DNA of 64,000 nt from Gnetum montanum (Eukaryota > Streptophyta > Gnetopsida > Gnetales > Gnetaceae): the NCBI GenBank assembly GCA_015680685.1, contig MNCI01025574.1:190679-254678 (forward strand), given 5' to 3'. A model generated the notes under the pieces. The model searched no databases and was not told the origin of the DNA. It saw only the letters and a list, made by a program, of their open reading frames with translations. Made by a program: the position numbers and the translations under genes. Each line of letters opens with the position of its first letter. Positions within the stretch are counted from its first letter, which is position 1. Shown in pieces: positions 48,739 to 61,008 of this stretch.

Positions 48739-51070
48739 TTGAGAATGCATCAATAGTATTTATGAATCTGATGACAAATGTTATAGCTATTTTTGGATCA
48801 ATTGATGATAGTGCCCATTTATGATATGTTGGAGAATTCTTTGAATGAACAAAAATGTACATAGAATTTTTTAATAGTGTTGTAGATCTTATTGGAGTAT
48901 TGGTTGTATGCATGATCATCCAAGTATTTCTTTTGGTAGTCAGACATCCATTTTTTAGGCCATGGTTTTTTAGGAACTACTAGTGTGGTTTATCCAATCA
49001 AAATTATCATGCTTCAAGATTGGCTAATTTCATAACAATAGCACATATTTATAGTTTTCTAGGTTTGGTTGGATATTATCACAGGTTCACGAAATACTTC
49101 TTTCATCTTTTATATTCCTTAACTCAACTACTAAAGAAGGACACCACTTTTACTTGGAGTTTAGCTTCTTTAGATAACATTTAATGTGAAAAGTAGAGAT
49201 TTGTAATTGCTCATACCAAATTTCCTATATGATATATGTACTGATGCTTTTGTCAATGAATTCAGGTGTGTTCTGATGCAGGATGGATAGGTGGTAGCTT
49301 ATGCATCTCTCTAATTAAGGCCTTATAAAACTTTTTATGTAGTTCATGACTTGGAGCTAGGAGTAGTGATCTTTGCTTTAAAGATCTAGTGATACTATCT
49401 TTGTGGTGAATGGGTAACTATTTGGACTAATCATAAAAGCCTTTGGTGTCTTATAAATTAATCACTACGATAGGGGAAACGAGTAGAGCTTCTTAAAATA
49501 TTGATTTCACCATTTGGTATAGGCCTAATAGCAATAACCAAGAGGCAAATGGATTGAGGAGAGTGTTCAAAAAAATTAGTGGCTTGATTATTTACTTAGA
49601 TTTTCATAATAGTCTATGAGAGAAGAAGTAGCAAGATTCTTAGTGCAGAGAGTTGCAATAGTAAATTCTAGTAGATGGACTAGTTATAGTTTATAGTTAG
49701 AATGTATTCTATAGGGATGAATGAATATGTGTTTCACTTGTGCTTCATTCTCAGTTCTTGGACAAGGCACACAAGTAGGTACTAAATGCACCAAAGCAAT
49801 AATGAGAGGTACTAGATCCTTGATGTACCTATTGGTGGCCTATTATGGAAAGGAATGTTGGTGATTATGTTTCTTATTACTTAGTGTACCAAAATGTGAA
49901 GGAAAAACTAGAGACTTGGTGATTCATTGTACTTCTATGATATTCCACAATGAAAGTGAGAACCTGTTTGAATGAATTTTACTATTGGGTTGGTTCATAC
50001 ATAAAGAGTGCATTATGCTATTTATGTGATTGTGGACTTGTTAACAAAGTCAATGTACTTTCATGACTCTATTGAGTATAGAGAAAATAACCTAGTTGTG
50101 CATTACTAATATCATGTAGCTACATGATGTTTTGAAAAAGATTATTAATGATAGAAATGTCAAATTTGAATCTTGATTCTGAAGAGCATTTAAGAGGGAG
50201 ATGGGCACACAATTGAACTTAAGTAGGTGAATTAGATTCCTAAAGATATATTACATGCATGTGCCTTGTAGTATAGAGATAGTTGAGATCAAATGTTGTC
50301 TCTTGAGAAGCTTGCATATAATAAAAATTATTAGGAAAGTTCACATACAACTCCATATGAGGTGTTGTATGATAGGTTATGTAGGGTACTATTGTATTGG
50401 GGAACTATTGAGAATAGGCCTATTATGAGCACCACATTTATGCTATAGTCCACTAAGAAAATTCAAATGATTAGGGATTAATTAAGAGTTATGAAAGATT
50501 GTCAAATAACCCATGTCAATTGTTGTAGGAGACTATTAGAATTTATGTTTGGTGATCATGTATTTCTTTGTGTATCACCCCTAAAGGACCTAATGTAGTT
50601 TGGATAAAATGTGAAGTTGACATCCAGATACATTGGTCCATTTAGGATTTTGAATAAGACTAGTAGGATGACTTATAGATTGGCATTACAATCATGATTA
50701 GTAAGTGTTCATGATGTTTTCCATGTGTCTATGCTATAAAGATAGTTGTACAATGCGCAACATGTGATATATTAGTTAGATATACATTTGCAACCTCATG
50801 CTACCTATGGAGGGTAGCCATTTCAAATCATTGATAAGGTGATTCAGTGACTTCATAGTAGGAGAGTACATATGAAGAAGATGTTGTGGGATAGATACAA
50901 TAGTTAGAAAACTAGGTGGAAGGTAAAGATTGATGTGTAGGCTAGATATCCAAAGATTTTCTAGAAGGAAGAATATTGAGTTAGGAATAGTATAACTCCT
51001 CATTAAAGGGTTCCATGGTATTGTGTTATATATGTTATATGTGCAATTAGACTTAGTTGGGTTCATAGGG
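48739..51070 (+). pseudogene. Chromovirus pol remnant, copy 2 (3' half)
   Basis: It contains the same RT end, RNase H, integrase and chromodomain remnants as 35393-37740, with additional differences. The RNase H piece reads ..DAFVNEF.., and the integrase tail is at about 50560-50700. It is dead in all frames. The gag, protease and first half of RT are missing at the left edge. Confidence 0.7.
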
Positions 51071-54000
51071 ATGTATAGTTAGTTATGATATTTTGATAAC
51101 ATATTTTTAGAGATCTTGTAGTTTTATGAATATGGTTATGATTTATCATGATCGTGCACATTTATCTTGTTGGATTTGTAATATGGTGTTTGTGGTTGGT
51201 AGGGTATGAAGGTTGTGGGAGGAGACTAAACACCTACAAGTACAGATGACGCATGATGATTATGATGTTTATAATGCATCGACATGATGATGATGAGATT
51301 ATGCATGTTATGAGATGTTATGAGGTAGTGTTAATAGATTATGGTATGGTGTTTTGCATATTTAAGGCATAGGGAAATATGACATGTTCTATTATGCTCA
51401 TGTGACTTCTTAGATATGTTGTAAATATGTTTTAGTGCATATACATTTGATTAGTGTTTTGATTAGATGTCCTAAGAGTGGATTATGAAGTGTGGATTCT
51501 AGGATCATAGTTAGGATGGGAAAAATTATGTTAAATACTTATAAATAATCAAACCAAAATAAATTAAATATAATTTATATAAAATATGTGATATATTTTA
51601 TTTTACTTTATCATCACTTCTCCCTTCATATTTTCTTGCTTTTAGTTTATGAATGTTGATTTCTACCATTTCTCCATTATCCTACAATTCTTAATAGATT
51701 TTTGAGATTTCAAGGAATTTGGAGAAGCTAGTTTTGTACAATCTATGATTTGGAAGTCTTGGTTCATGTTTTCATGAATTCAAAACATTATATGAAGTCT
51801 TTCAATGCTTTTTTAATAGCGTTAGTTTTGAAAGATTCTTATAATTTTTTGAGTAGTCTTTAGCATTCTCTTATCTTCTAAATTTTGATCATAGTGCATA
51901 TTCATGAGACTTTTTTGGATGTGATAATTAGATCTAAAATTTCAATTTAAATCATTGCATTCCTTTAATTATTCAATTTTATATGGTTGAATTTGATATT
52001 GTGAAATTAGCTAGTCTTGGGTGAAATCATAGTTAGATGAACTTAGGTATAGTAGAGACTCCATTGCTAGATTCTAAGATAGTGTGGGGATGTATTAGCT
52101 ATACTATTTTAGAGGAAAATAAGTCATGTAATTGGTTTTTATCATGATTTAATTAATTATGTTGTTATTTTTATTGTAATTTTTTCATGTTATAAGGAAC
52201 ATGAGTCACTTATAGGTCACAATGTAGGATTTCTATAATCTGAGTAATTGCATCCTAACAATGCCAACCTTTTTTGAATTTTTAACTTAGGAGAAAGCCA
52301 TGGCACCCTTGCAATGTAGTCATGCTAAAGATTTAAATAGGAACACAAGTCATAGTCTAGTCATACTTTGGTCATGTTGATTTTCTAAATATTTTGGTGT
52401 AGCAAAGTATCTGCAATGTGAATGTAGTAAGAAAAGAAGTAACCATAGGTCATAATCTGATGGTAATGGGATTGCATTGGGAATCATTGTTGAATTTATC
52501 TCTATTAAAAACTTAGTAGCATGAGCAAGATGCAACCTATATTTCAATCATAGCTAAGATAAGAATTATAATAATTATTAACAAAGTAAGTAAGACCTGT
52601 TGCATTAGTATGCACTACTAATACATGTATTAGAACAATTATAATCATAATTCTTAGTGCATACTTGAAGCACATATGCTTATGAGTGGGGTTTACTACT
52701 TATGTACATGTGGTGTTGTATGTCTAGGTATGCTTTACATTGCTTGTGCTTTTGGTACAATATGTGACATGAGACTAATATGAGGCTTGCTTATGACCAT
52801 GTTAGATTCTTATATATGAGTTGTGACTTATGACATTTGGCTATGATACTAAGGTTATGATGTATGATGTAATGAATATCAATGATAACACATGTAGCAC
52901 TAGTTACTTATGATAATCATTTTATGACTAGGTATGTTATGACTATTATGATCTTGATGTATTAAAAATGTGATACAAATGAGTTGTGACGATTTGATAG
53001 GTGGAGCCAACATGAGGGTATGGGCTGATTAGTGTTGAGGCACCCTAGAGGAGTTGAGATGATCCTTAGTAGGATACATCAATGAAGCTTTTGTCACAAG
53101 TCTTATCCTATGAGTATGATAGTATAAGCCAATCATATGACTAGTATGAGGTCTTAGGGCATTAACAAATGCACATATCTATTCTTTAGAAGGTTAGTGA
53201 CATGGGAGTATAGATGAGACAATAGACACTAACACCAATAATGAATTAAGTCATGGAAAACTAATAAAAGACCTATAAGCACTGATAGTGATTTGAGTAC
53301 TCATGTCAATAATATCATGCTTACACTAAGTGCATATGTATATACTATCATATGGGGCTATGTCAGTGTGATTATGCCTTATGAGATTGTTATCCCTTGG
53401 GGGCATTCGCTATCCATGTTACATGTTTAATTATAAATTGGTTTTGATAACTATGATTAAGCCCTAGTTGTGTATACATATGTATGATGATTAGTTATGA
53501 TATGCTATCATGATATGTTATGTGCGATGCTTTGTATATGATTTTGGTATTGTATATGTTGTCTTGGATATGGTTGTGACTATGTAATATGATGTTCTTA
53601 GTACTTTTTATGGGATGTATTAATCCTATTGTAGATAGCTTANTATCCCTTGGGGGCATTCGCTATCCATGTTACATGTTTAATTATAAATTGGTTTTGA
53701 TAACTATGATTAAGCCCTAGTTGTGTATACATATGTATGATGATTAGTTATGATATGCTATCATGATATGTTATGTGCGATGCTTTGTATATGATTTTGG
53801 TATTGTATATGTTGTCTTGGATATGGTTGTGACTATGTAATATGATGTTCTTAGTACTTTTTATGGGATGTATTAATCCTATTGTAGATAGCTTAGCTTA
53901 TCCCACATCTCTTTTTCAACATAGTATCAAAGTTCTTGTTTGTATGGGCCATGTAGACTCTCCATTCAGTCTTCTACTAATTCCCTATGTATGTAAATAA

Positions 54001-54870
54001 TGAAGCTAGAATCTTAAGAGACTGGCAGACCTCAAGAAGATAATGGATTATTTGGGTCAATCCTCTTGTCTTTCTTGTTACATGCATTTATTAGAAAGAT
54101 GGACTTGGTTACCAATGCTATTGGTTGGTATAGCCCATGAGCTATAGTGATGTTTTGCATAATGTCTATGATGAATATAAGGATGATACATGTTTAAAAC
54201 ATATTGACTAATTTGATATGATGTAAATATTTGATGGATAGTATAATGATGTACTATTTGATGATATGCATATATAGCAATCTTGCTTAATGTATTATTC
54301 CATAATTCTAGTTAGATCATGCATGAGATTTTTAGAATGTTAAGTATAGATTTCCATTGTGTTTATTTAATCCACTTATGTTGTTAAGGGTTGAATCCAA
54401 CGATATGTTATATTATGGTTTCTATTTAGGCTTGGCTTAGGATCAAACATGTGAGATGTTACAATTGTCAATCTTATCTTCCATCCTTCATACTACATGT
54501 ATAAGGTACTCTAGGTGGTGTTTTAACAATGGATGTGACTATTGATTTTATGACATCTTTTCACATCTTGTAAGATTCAAAAGTACTTCATCAATCATAT
54601 TTTTGATACACATTAACTATTTATAATCTTTCTCAATTTGAAATTTCTTAACTTCTAGATTTTCTAAAATTTCCTCTTTCTCTACCTATGATTTTCTTTA
54701 GAACGTGATTCCACATTTTATAGCTATAATTAGTAGTAATAATTGACTCATAACCTCTGGATGGTTAACGACTTTTTCTTTAATGAGATATCAACCATTA
54801 TTTTATTTTTCTTCTTAATTTTCCTTTTAAACTACAACCTTGATTTGATACCATGTTAGAGTTTGGTTTT
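51070..54870 (+). repeat. Noncoding tail of repeat copy 2
   Basis: The counterpart of 37740-41260: gatgatg-rich DNA, the gagatgttaca word at about 54454-54464, and the inverted LTR/primer junction near 54850. No frame was recognised. Confidence 0.45.
53391..53895. repeat. Identical 252-bp blocks around a single N
   Basis: 53391-53642 and 53644-53895 are each 252 bases and read the same throughout, starting tatcccttgggggcattcgc and ending gtagatagctta. Position 53643 is one N. Repeat copy 1 has this block once (about 40050-40310). An unmerged contig overlap is the simplest explanation. Confidence 0.9.
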
Positions 54871-55543
54871 ACATTAATTAATAACTCTAATATACTTAAG
54901 TTCTTCTAGTTAAGAACTTAATTCATATTTGAGTTAACTTAATCATTCATAATAATTTACATTCATAATCATGCTTTTAGCTCTCATAGATTATAACTTG
55001 TAACTTAGATTATTGGTATTATGATGAAGACCATAGCTATCCCTTGCCAACTAGTTTACGTTTAAACTTTACACACATTTGGCTACACTTCCTTATACCT
55101 TCTCTTTTCTAGTGAAGCCTCCAAGATGATCTTTTCTTCTTAATTAAGAAACTAAATAAGGTTTATTCTTGGTTCAAATAGTGATCTTTGGTTCATCCTT
55201 AGAAAACTAGATTATGACTTAGTTTTGAGCCTTACTTGACACTGTTACCTTTCTAGCAAAGGATGCTTAATGATAGTGTTAACTCTTTAGTTACAAATTT
55301 TGTGATAGATTATGATGATCTATCATTGTAACTCTCTTGTTATTACTTCCATACGATGTTTGATAATTTATTTATACACACTTCTTATTTTACTTCTTCA
55401 TTATCACAACTACTATTTTTTACTTGGTTCTTAATATGTTGATATCTCTTGATAAGTTTATTAATGCTTCAGCACATTGAGGAATTACATGGTTTATATG
55501 CATAGGTAAGATTCATTTTTGCATGCTTCTTCATAGTAACTTC

Positions 55544-55558
55544 AACAATGCTTGGTTT
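55544..55558. repeat. Left target site duplication of GC-rich LINE
   Basis: aacaatgcttggttt, identical to 61009-61023. The uninterrupted single copy is at 41949-41963 in repeat copy 1. Confidence 0.95.
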
Positions 55559-55559
55559 C

Positions 55560-56853
55560 CGGACAAGGCAGGACACGGAGGTTTCCGCACAAGGCCACCT
55601 AGGTTTGGGCGTCTCTGGTAAAGGGCCGGCCCACACAGCCGATGTACAGCAAGTTGCTGAATAGCGGACCACGACTGAGGGGAGAGAGCTACGGCTCCAT
55701 GCCAAGGGCCCAGATCGCGCTCTGCTGGATAGCCTGGCACGCAGTTTAATTGGTAAGTTTGTGTCGGAAGGCATACGGCCTCGGCTGGACTTGATTCGCC
55801 GTTGGGCTCGCGCTACGTGGGAGCTGGAGACGGTGACGGTCAAATGCCTTGCAGATGATCGCCTCCTATTTGGGTTTGCCTCTGTGGCAGATCGTGAAAA
55901 GGTTCTGGTGGGCGGGCCCTGGTTTTACGGGGCACGGGGCCTCGCCCTGGCTCCCTGGTGCCTGGGCGCGCACCGCGACCCGCATTTGTTTGCTAGGGCC
56001 CCGGTATGGGTTCGCTTGTATGAGTTGCCACTGGAATACTGGTCCCTCGAGGTTCTCCGAGCATGCACGCAGGCGGTGGGGGAGTTCATTAAGTTCGACA
56101 CCTTTATAGAGAGTCGGGAATATCTGGGCTACGCCCGGTTCTGTGGTTGGAGACCACTGCAGATGCAGACTCCGGTAGAGACGCTGGTGCTGGAGTCAGA
56201 GAGTGGGGAGGAGCGGATCCGTATCCACTTTGAAAACCAGCAGCGGCCTCGGGCTATCCCAGGGGGCGGCTTAACCAGGGCGGATCAGAATCATGACCGA
56301 GAGGGGGGGTGGAGCATTGTTGGTCAGAGAGGACGTGGTCAGGGGAGGGGGCACAGGACTGGCCCCCCATACGCCGGGGGGACTCCGACACGCACGGCAG
56401 AGCAGGGAGGGAAGCACCTGGGCCCAAAGAGGTCGGGGACGCAGGCTGCAGGGACGGCGCATGCGAAGCGTTTGGAAGGGGCGCCCAGGGAGACCACTCA
56501 CGCACCGTATCTGCAGGCACTGGTTGGGGGGGGGGGGAAAATCGCCCGTTGCTAAACCGCCCGCTGCTAAACCGGGGCCGCTACACATTGCGGGAGGTGG
56601 TAGGGACGCGGAGGCTCTGTCGCCTCCCCCAGTCACGGACTGGATCAACACGCGACGCGGGACAGCTCGGTCTCGTTCTCCCCTGGGGAAAAACAAATTG
56701 CAGAATGGAGAGGGGGTGGTACGGCCACTGTCAGAGGACAAGGTGGGCACACCAGTGCATAGCACCCGGCGGCATAAGGCCGCACAACTTTTTGTTGATC
56801 TGGGTGTACAACCCACAATTGAGGAGATGTATCAGCGCCACTCGTCGTCATGA
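55560..56853 (+). pseudogene. LINE ORF1, DUF4283 protein
   Basis: Plant L1 ORF1 proteins bind element RNA. The frame is open from the element's first codon, has one TAG at 55662, then runs through ARSLIGKFV. DUF4283 follows at about 55740-56160: FGFASVADREKVLVGGPWF, PVWVRLYELPLEYW and YARFCGW. Relatives usually have a CCHC zinc knuckle next; here the chain passes to an Arg/Gly-rich tail and no knuckle is seen. A 12-G run at 56526-56537 marks a frame change, after which the frame continues to the TGA at 56851-56853. The ORF ends by overlapping the ORF2 start in ATGA. Confidence 0.8.
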
Positions 56854-57654
56854 AGGTGCTCTCTTGGAATTGCCGGGGACAGGGTACCCCGTACAAACGC
56901 CATACCCTGCGATGCATGGTGGTGGATGAAAGATGTGATGTTGTATGTTTACAGGAAACCAAAGTCCAGCAGTCGGAGGCCCAGGTGCTGAAGTGGCCAG
57001 GGTGGCACTGCCATTTGGTTCCGAGTCGGGGACGTGCAGGCGGCCTCGCGGCCCTCACAAAGGAGGTCTCTGTTGTTTAGGATTCGTCCAATTGGAGCAT
57101 CACGTTTTACCTACCCAGGCTGGATGCCTGGATCACAAACGTTTACGGTGCTCAGGGGTGGAAAGCGCGGTTGCAGGAACTCGAACGCGTGGCTGGACTG
57201 GTGCCCGATGGCACGGGCTGGTTGCTGATTGGAGATTTTAATCAGCGCTTGTATAGCTGGGAGAAGTCTGGAGTGTCCCTGACGGAGCCCTCGGGGGCAG
57301 CCGATTTTCAAACGTTGATGCAGAGGCGGGCCCTCACTGACTTAGAACTTGCGGGCTGCCGGTATACCTGGAGTAACCGGCGTCAGGGTGCTGCACGGGT
57401 TTAGTCCCGGATTGATCGGGCCTGGGCTAGTCAATTGCTGCTCTCTGAATGGGACGTAGACGCATATGGGGGTGTCAGAATGGCATCTGATCACCGGGCG
57501 ATTTTCTGCCAAGTGGATAGACCCGCGGAGCAGAGCCCCCGGCCATTTCGGTTCGAACGCTCGTGGCTTCGGAAACTGTGGCTGGATGGAATGGTACGGG
57601 AAATTTGGGCGGGCTACACGGGAGAGGCAGGTGTGCCACAGGCCAGTCAGGCGC

Positions 57655-57778
57655 AGTACACGACGCAGACCGATTTTTCGAGGCAGGCGCAGCACACGAT
57701 GCAGACCGATTTTTCGAGGCAGGCGCAGACCGAGATTTCGAGGCAGGCGCAGACCGAGATTTCGAGGCAGGCGCAGAC
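57655..57778 (+). repeat. In-frame tandem repeat in ORF2 linker
   Basis: Two 36-base units (encoding YTTQTDFSRQAQ and HTMQTDFSRQAQ) are followed by two 24-base units (TEISRQAQ twice) and the start of another before the N gap. All keep the reading frame. The array lies between endonuclease and RT. Its true length is unknown because the gap begins inside it. Confidence 0.9.
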
Positions 57779-57917
57779 NNNNNNNNNNNNNNNNNNNNNN
57801 NNNNNNNNNNNNNNNNNNNNNNNNNNNNNNNNNNNNNNNNNNNNNNNNNNNNNNNNNNNNNNNNNNNNNNNNNNNNNNNNNNNNNNNNNNNNNNNNNNNN
57901 NNNNNNNNNNNNNNNNN
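57779..57917. other. Assembly gap
   Basis: 139 N inside the ORF2 linker repeat. The coding frame differs on the two sides of the gap, so the stated length is probably not a faithful measure. Confidence 0.99.
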
Positions 57918-60633
57918 GATTGAAAATAAAGATTAAAAACCTCCCCAAGGACAAAAAATATAATTTTTCTGTACAGCGCAGGCAGGTTCAAACGCGATTA
58001 GAAGAGATACAGGCCAGACAAGAACTGCATACAGACACGAGCCACGATGAGCTTGCCCTCCTAATGCGATTGTAGTCACTACAGCAGGAAGAGGAAGAAT
58101 ATTGGCGGCAGAGGGCTCGGATCCAGTGGCTGCGACTTGGGGACAGACATACGAAATTCTTTTTTGCACAGGCGGTGGAACACCGCAGGAAACACCATCG
58201 CCCTCTGCACCATTTCTTGCAGAACACGCAGACGCCCTCTCAATCCGGCGTAGATGAACTGCAGCGCTACTGGCAGTAGGTCTGGGAGTGGCAGGCCACT
58301 GACCCGATCTCTGTGCCCATTCCACAGGGGGTGACTCAAGTAGAGAATGCACGGCTGTTAGCCCCCTTTTCCCAGCAGGAGCTGCACGCCGCGCTGAAAG
58401 ATATGCAGGCGAATAAGGCGTCGGGGCCGGATGGCTGGCCCATCGAATTCTTTCGTGATTATGAAGAGGTGCTGGGCAAAAATCTTCTCGATGCTTTTAA
58501 CCATATGCTGGTCTGGAGACAGGTCCGCAAAGAACTCAACTGCTCCTGTGTGGTCCTCATGCCAAAAATCGAAAACCCCACCACACCGGGACATTTTCGG
58601 CCCATTGGGGTCTGCAACTCACTTCTTCGGCTGTTCTCCCGAATGCTTGTGGCTAGACTGGGCCCCCTCATGCCATGCTTGGTGGGGAAAAACCAGGCGG
58701 CATTTATTAAGGGCTGCCACCTCCAAGATCAGGTGCTATTAGTGCACGAAATCCAGCACTCTCTGCGTCGTGCAAAACACCCGGGCCTCTGCATCAAGCT
58801 CGACATTGCGAAGGCCTGACTCTGTTAGCTGGGCCGCCCTACGAAAGGTGCTGATGGCCAAAGGTTTGGACAGTGACTTTGTGGAGCTCTGCCTGCAGCT
58901 ACAAAGAAGTGGACGCTACTCCCTGGATATTGATGGGACTTTGAGGGGTTTCCAGGGGACAGGCCGCGGGTTGCGTCAGGGCGATCCCCTCTCCCCCCTC
59001 CTCTTCCTCATTTTGATGGATCTCCTGCAAAGCTACTGTATGGACGAGGGTGTCCAGGGCCTTGACGTGAACGGTGTGCGTTGCCTCACCACTCACTACG
59101 CGGACGACACCATGATCTTCGTCAGGGCTGCTGTGCCGCAGGTCAAGGCGCTGATGAGGGCGCTGGACCGGTTCCAACAGGAGGTGGGGCTGCAGATGAA
59201 CGCGGGGAAGTCTGCATTGTACTTCATGCACACACACCCGGCGGTGCGCAGTAGGATTATCCAAATCATGGGGATCATGCCAGGGGAGGAGGAGGATAAG
59301 TATTTGGGCATCCCCATCCACAACTGGCACCAAAAGCAAACCTGGCAGGCCCTACTGATGTGAATCCAGCAACACATGGCCCATTGGACGAATCACTTCC
59401 TCTCTCGTAAAGGAAAGATTGTTCTGGCAAACGTGGTTCTGGGGGCAATGGCCAGGTTCGAGGCTTCAATCGCAGCCTTACCGGCTGCTGTGGTCACAAA
59501 GATTGACACGATCCTGCGCAGTTTCGTGTGGTCGGGTGGAAAGGGGGGAAAGAAGATGCACCTGGTGGATTGGGCCACCACTGCGCGGCCCCGCAAGGCA
59601 GGGGGTTGGCATTCTCCCCTTCACGGAGGAGGTGGTGTTAGGGCGAGTACGCTTGATTTGGAGGCTCTTCACCACGCAGGAGGACCCCTCCACTTGGGCA
59701 CAGCTTCTTTGGCGGAAGTACCGGCCCTGGAGGGCTGCAGGATCGGACTCGCCCGTATGGAAGCAGCTTTGCGCTCAGATGGCCACGTTGGGGGGCACCG
59801 CGGAACCCCTGCATCCTCAGGAGTATCTTCGGGCGCGGTTCCCAGCGGACCCGCGTTGGAGGCTACTCTGGCGGGGGCCAATCCCGGAAAAGATCAAGGT
59901 GTTCGGGTGGCTGATTCTTCACAGGGCCCTTCCGATTCGGACGTTTCTGCAGTACAGGGGCCTGGGGATTAATCCACAGTGCCCCCTGTGCACTCACGCG
60001 GAGGAGACGCTGCTGCACTTCATGCAGGAGTGTCACGTCACCCGGCAATTTTGGCACACGTGTGGTTTGCGCCACATCCAGATCTCTGGGAATTTGCCCA
60101 CCCTCACTGCGCTTTGGATTCTGTGGAAGGCCCGCAACGATTGTGTCTTCAAAAACGTGGCCTGCCCCCCCCCCCCGGCTGTTTTGAGGGCCAGGTTCCG
60201 AAAGTTTTGGCAGGAGATTAGGATCGCGAAGGAGGGGGTCACCTCTACGGCAGGGCCCAGATTGGGGCTTGCCTCCGCGCAGGGTGCCTCCTCCCAGGCG
60301 GTTGCAGGGACCAGTGGAAGACAGAACCATCTCCCGGCGTGGAGGGTTGATCGTGGGTGGGGGATGACGCAGGGTAACACAGCTGCATATAGGGTGGTCA
60401 CGTGGCCGAACATTCGGTGCCCGGACGCTGATCAGGATCATCATCGCCCGAGGCCACCGCGGGTGAAGGACCCGCCGGATGTTTGGCTCAGCAGCACGAA
60501 GAATCAGGCAGCTACCCCGCGCCCTCAATCATCGCAGCTCTGGTTTGCGGATGTCCTGCAGAATGGCAGGACCGGAATTGCCCAGCTGATCGCAGAGAAT
60601 CGGCGCCGCCTCGCCGCGGGCCTGGCGGACTAG

Positions 60634-61008
60634 GGTGAGGCTGGCGGGCTGCTCTCCCGTGGGTTTTTGGGTTATGGTGCCTCTGCTACCGCGGCGGGTT
60701 TGGCGGGCGCTGCTCTTTTCTGTCTTTTCCGTCGCTGTTCCTGGGTTTTCTGTCTTTGTGGGTCTTTGGTCTCTCATGGGCTGTGGGTTTCCGTGTCACA
60801 TTTGGGGGGGGGGCGCGTGGGCGGATCCTGCCTGCGCGTTTCTCCATCGTGGTGGACGTTGCAGGTTGCTCTGTTTTTCTCATGGTTCCTGGGTTTTTTT
60901 TTTGCCCCGGGGCCTGTTTTGGGGCCATGGCTAAAGGTCCATGCTACGTGCAGGCGTAGCTTGTTCTTCTTTTTTGGGAATGATATACGCTTGAACTTTT
61001 CCTAAAAA
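60634..61008 (+). other. 3' UTR and tail of GC-rich LINE
   Basis: Noncoding, rich in G and T runs (gggttttt words), ending ttttccta followed by A residues that merge with the target duplication. The tail is only about five to seven A long. Confidence 0.75.

Larger units (their letters stand above)
56850..60633 (+). pseudogene. LINE ORF2, endonuclease and reverse transcriptase
   Basis: This protein nicks the target and copies the RNA there. Domains in order: AP endonuclease 56850-57510 (VLSWNCRGQG, CLQETK, LIGDFN, SDHRAIF); a linker with tandem repeats and a gap (57640-57917); RT about 58300-59300 (NKASGPDGWPIEFF, RPIGVCNSL, LDIAKA, GLRQGDPLSPLLF, HYADDTMIF); zf-RVT 59980-60050 (CPLC, LLHFMQECH). 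Breaks: TAG at 57078, 57402, 58073 and 58277, TGA at 59361; a 2-base loss or 1-base gain at about 58818 that removes the Tyr-Asp after KA; a frame change at a G5 run, 59601-59605. The Y-A-D-D is intact. The tail after zf-RVT is Pro/Arg-rich, without RNase H. Confidence 0.9.
55559..61008 (+). mobile_element. GC-rich L1-type LINE, 5'-truncated
   Basis: A 5450-bp GC-rich block in AT-rich DNA, bounded by a 15-bp target duplication and ending in a short A run. It carries an ORF1 with DUF4283 and an ORF2 with AP endonuclease, RT and zf-RVT, the structure of plant L1 elements. No RNase H follows the RT. ORF1 remains open to the very first base with no Met, so the 5' end is probably truncated. In-frame stops and three frame changes show it is dead, yet CpG dinucleotides are still common, so it is younger than its neighbours. 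The matching empty site in the sister repeat gives its exact borders. Confidence 0.95.

Noticed and set aside
53391-53895. Biological tandem duplication
   Set aside because: Identical length and sequence with a single N between, in a region where the paralog has one copy and is otherwise diverged, point to assembly rather than biology.
56271-56816. 181-codon minus-strand frame over LINE ORF1
   Set aside because: Antisense shadow. The plus strand continues ORF1 into the ATGA junction.
55662-58279. TAG read as a sense codon in the LINE
   Set aside because: Five TAGs in frame invite the idea of recoding, but the element also has a TGA and three frame changes, and each TAG is one transition from CAG or TGG. 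Decay explains all of them.
59863-60528. 221-codon minus-strand frame in the GC-rich LINE
   Set aside because: Antisense to the readable zf-RVT and tail region of ORF2; Pro/Arg-rich with no motif, as expected from GC-rich DNA.
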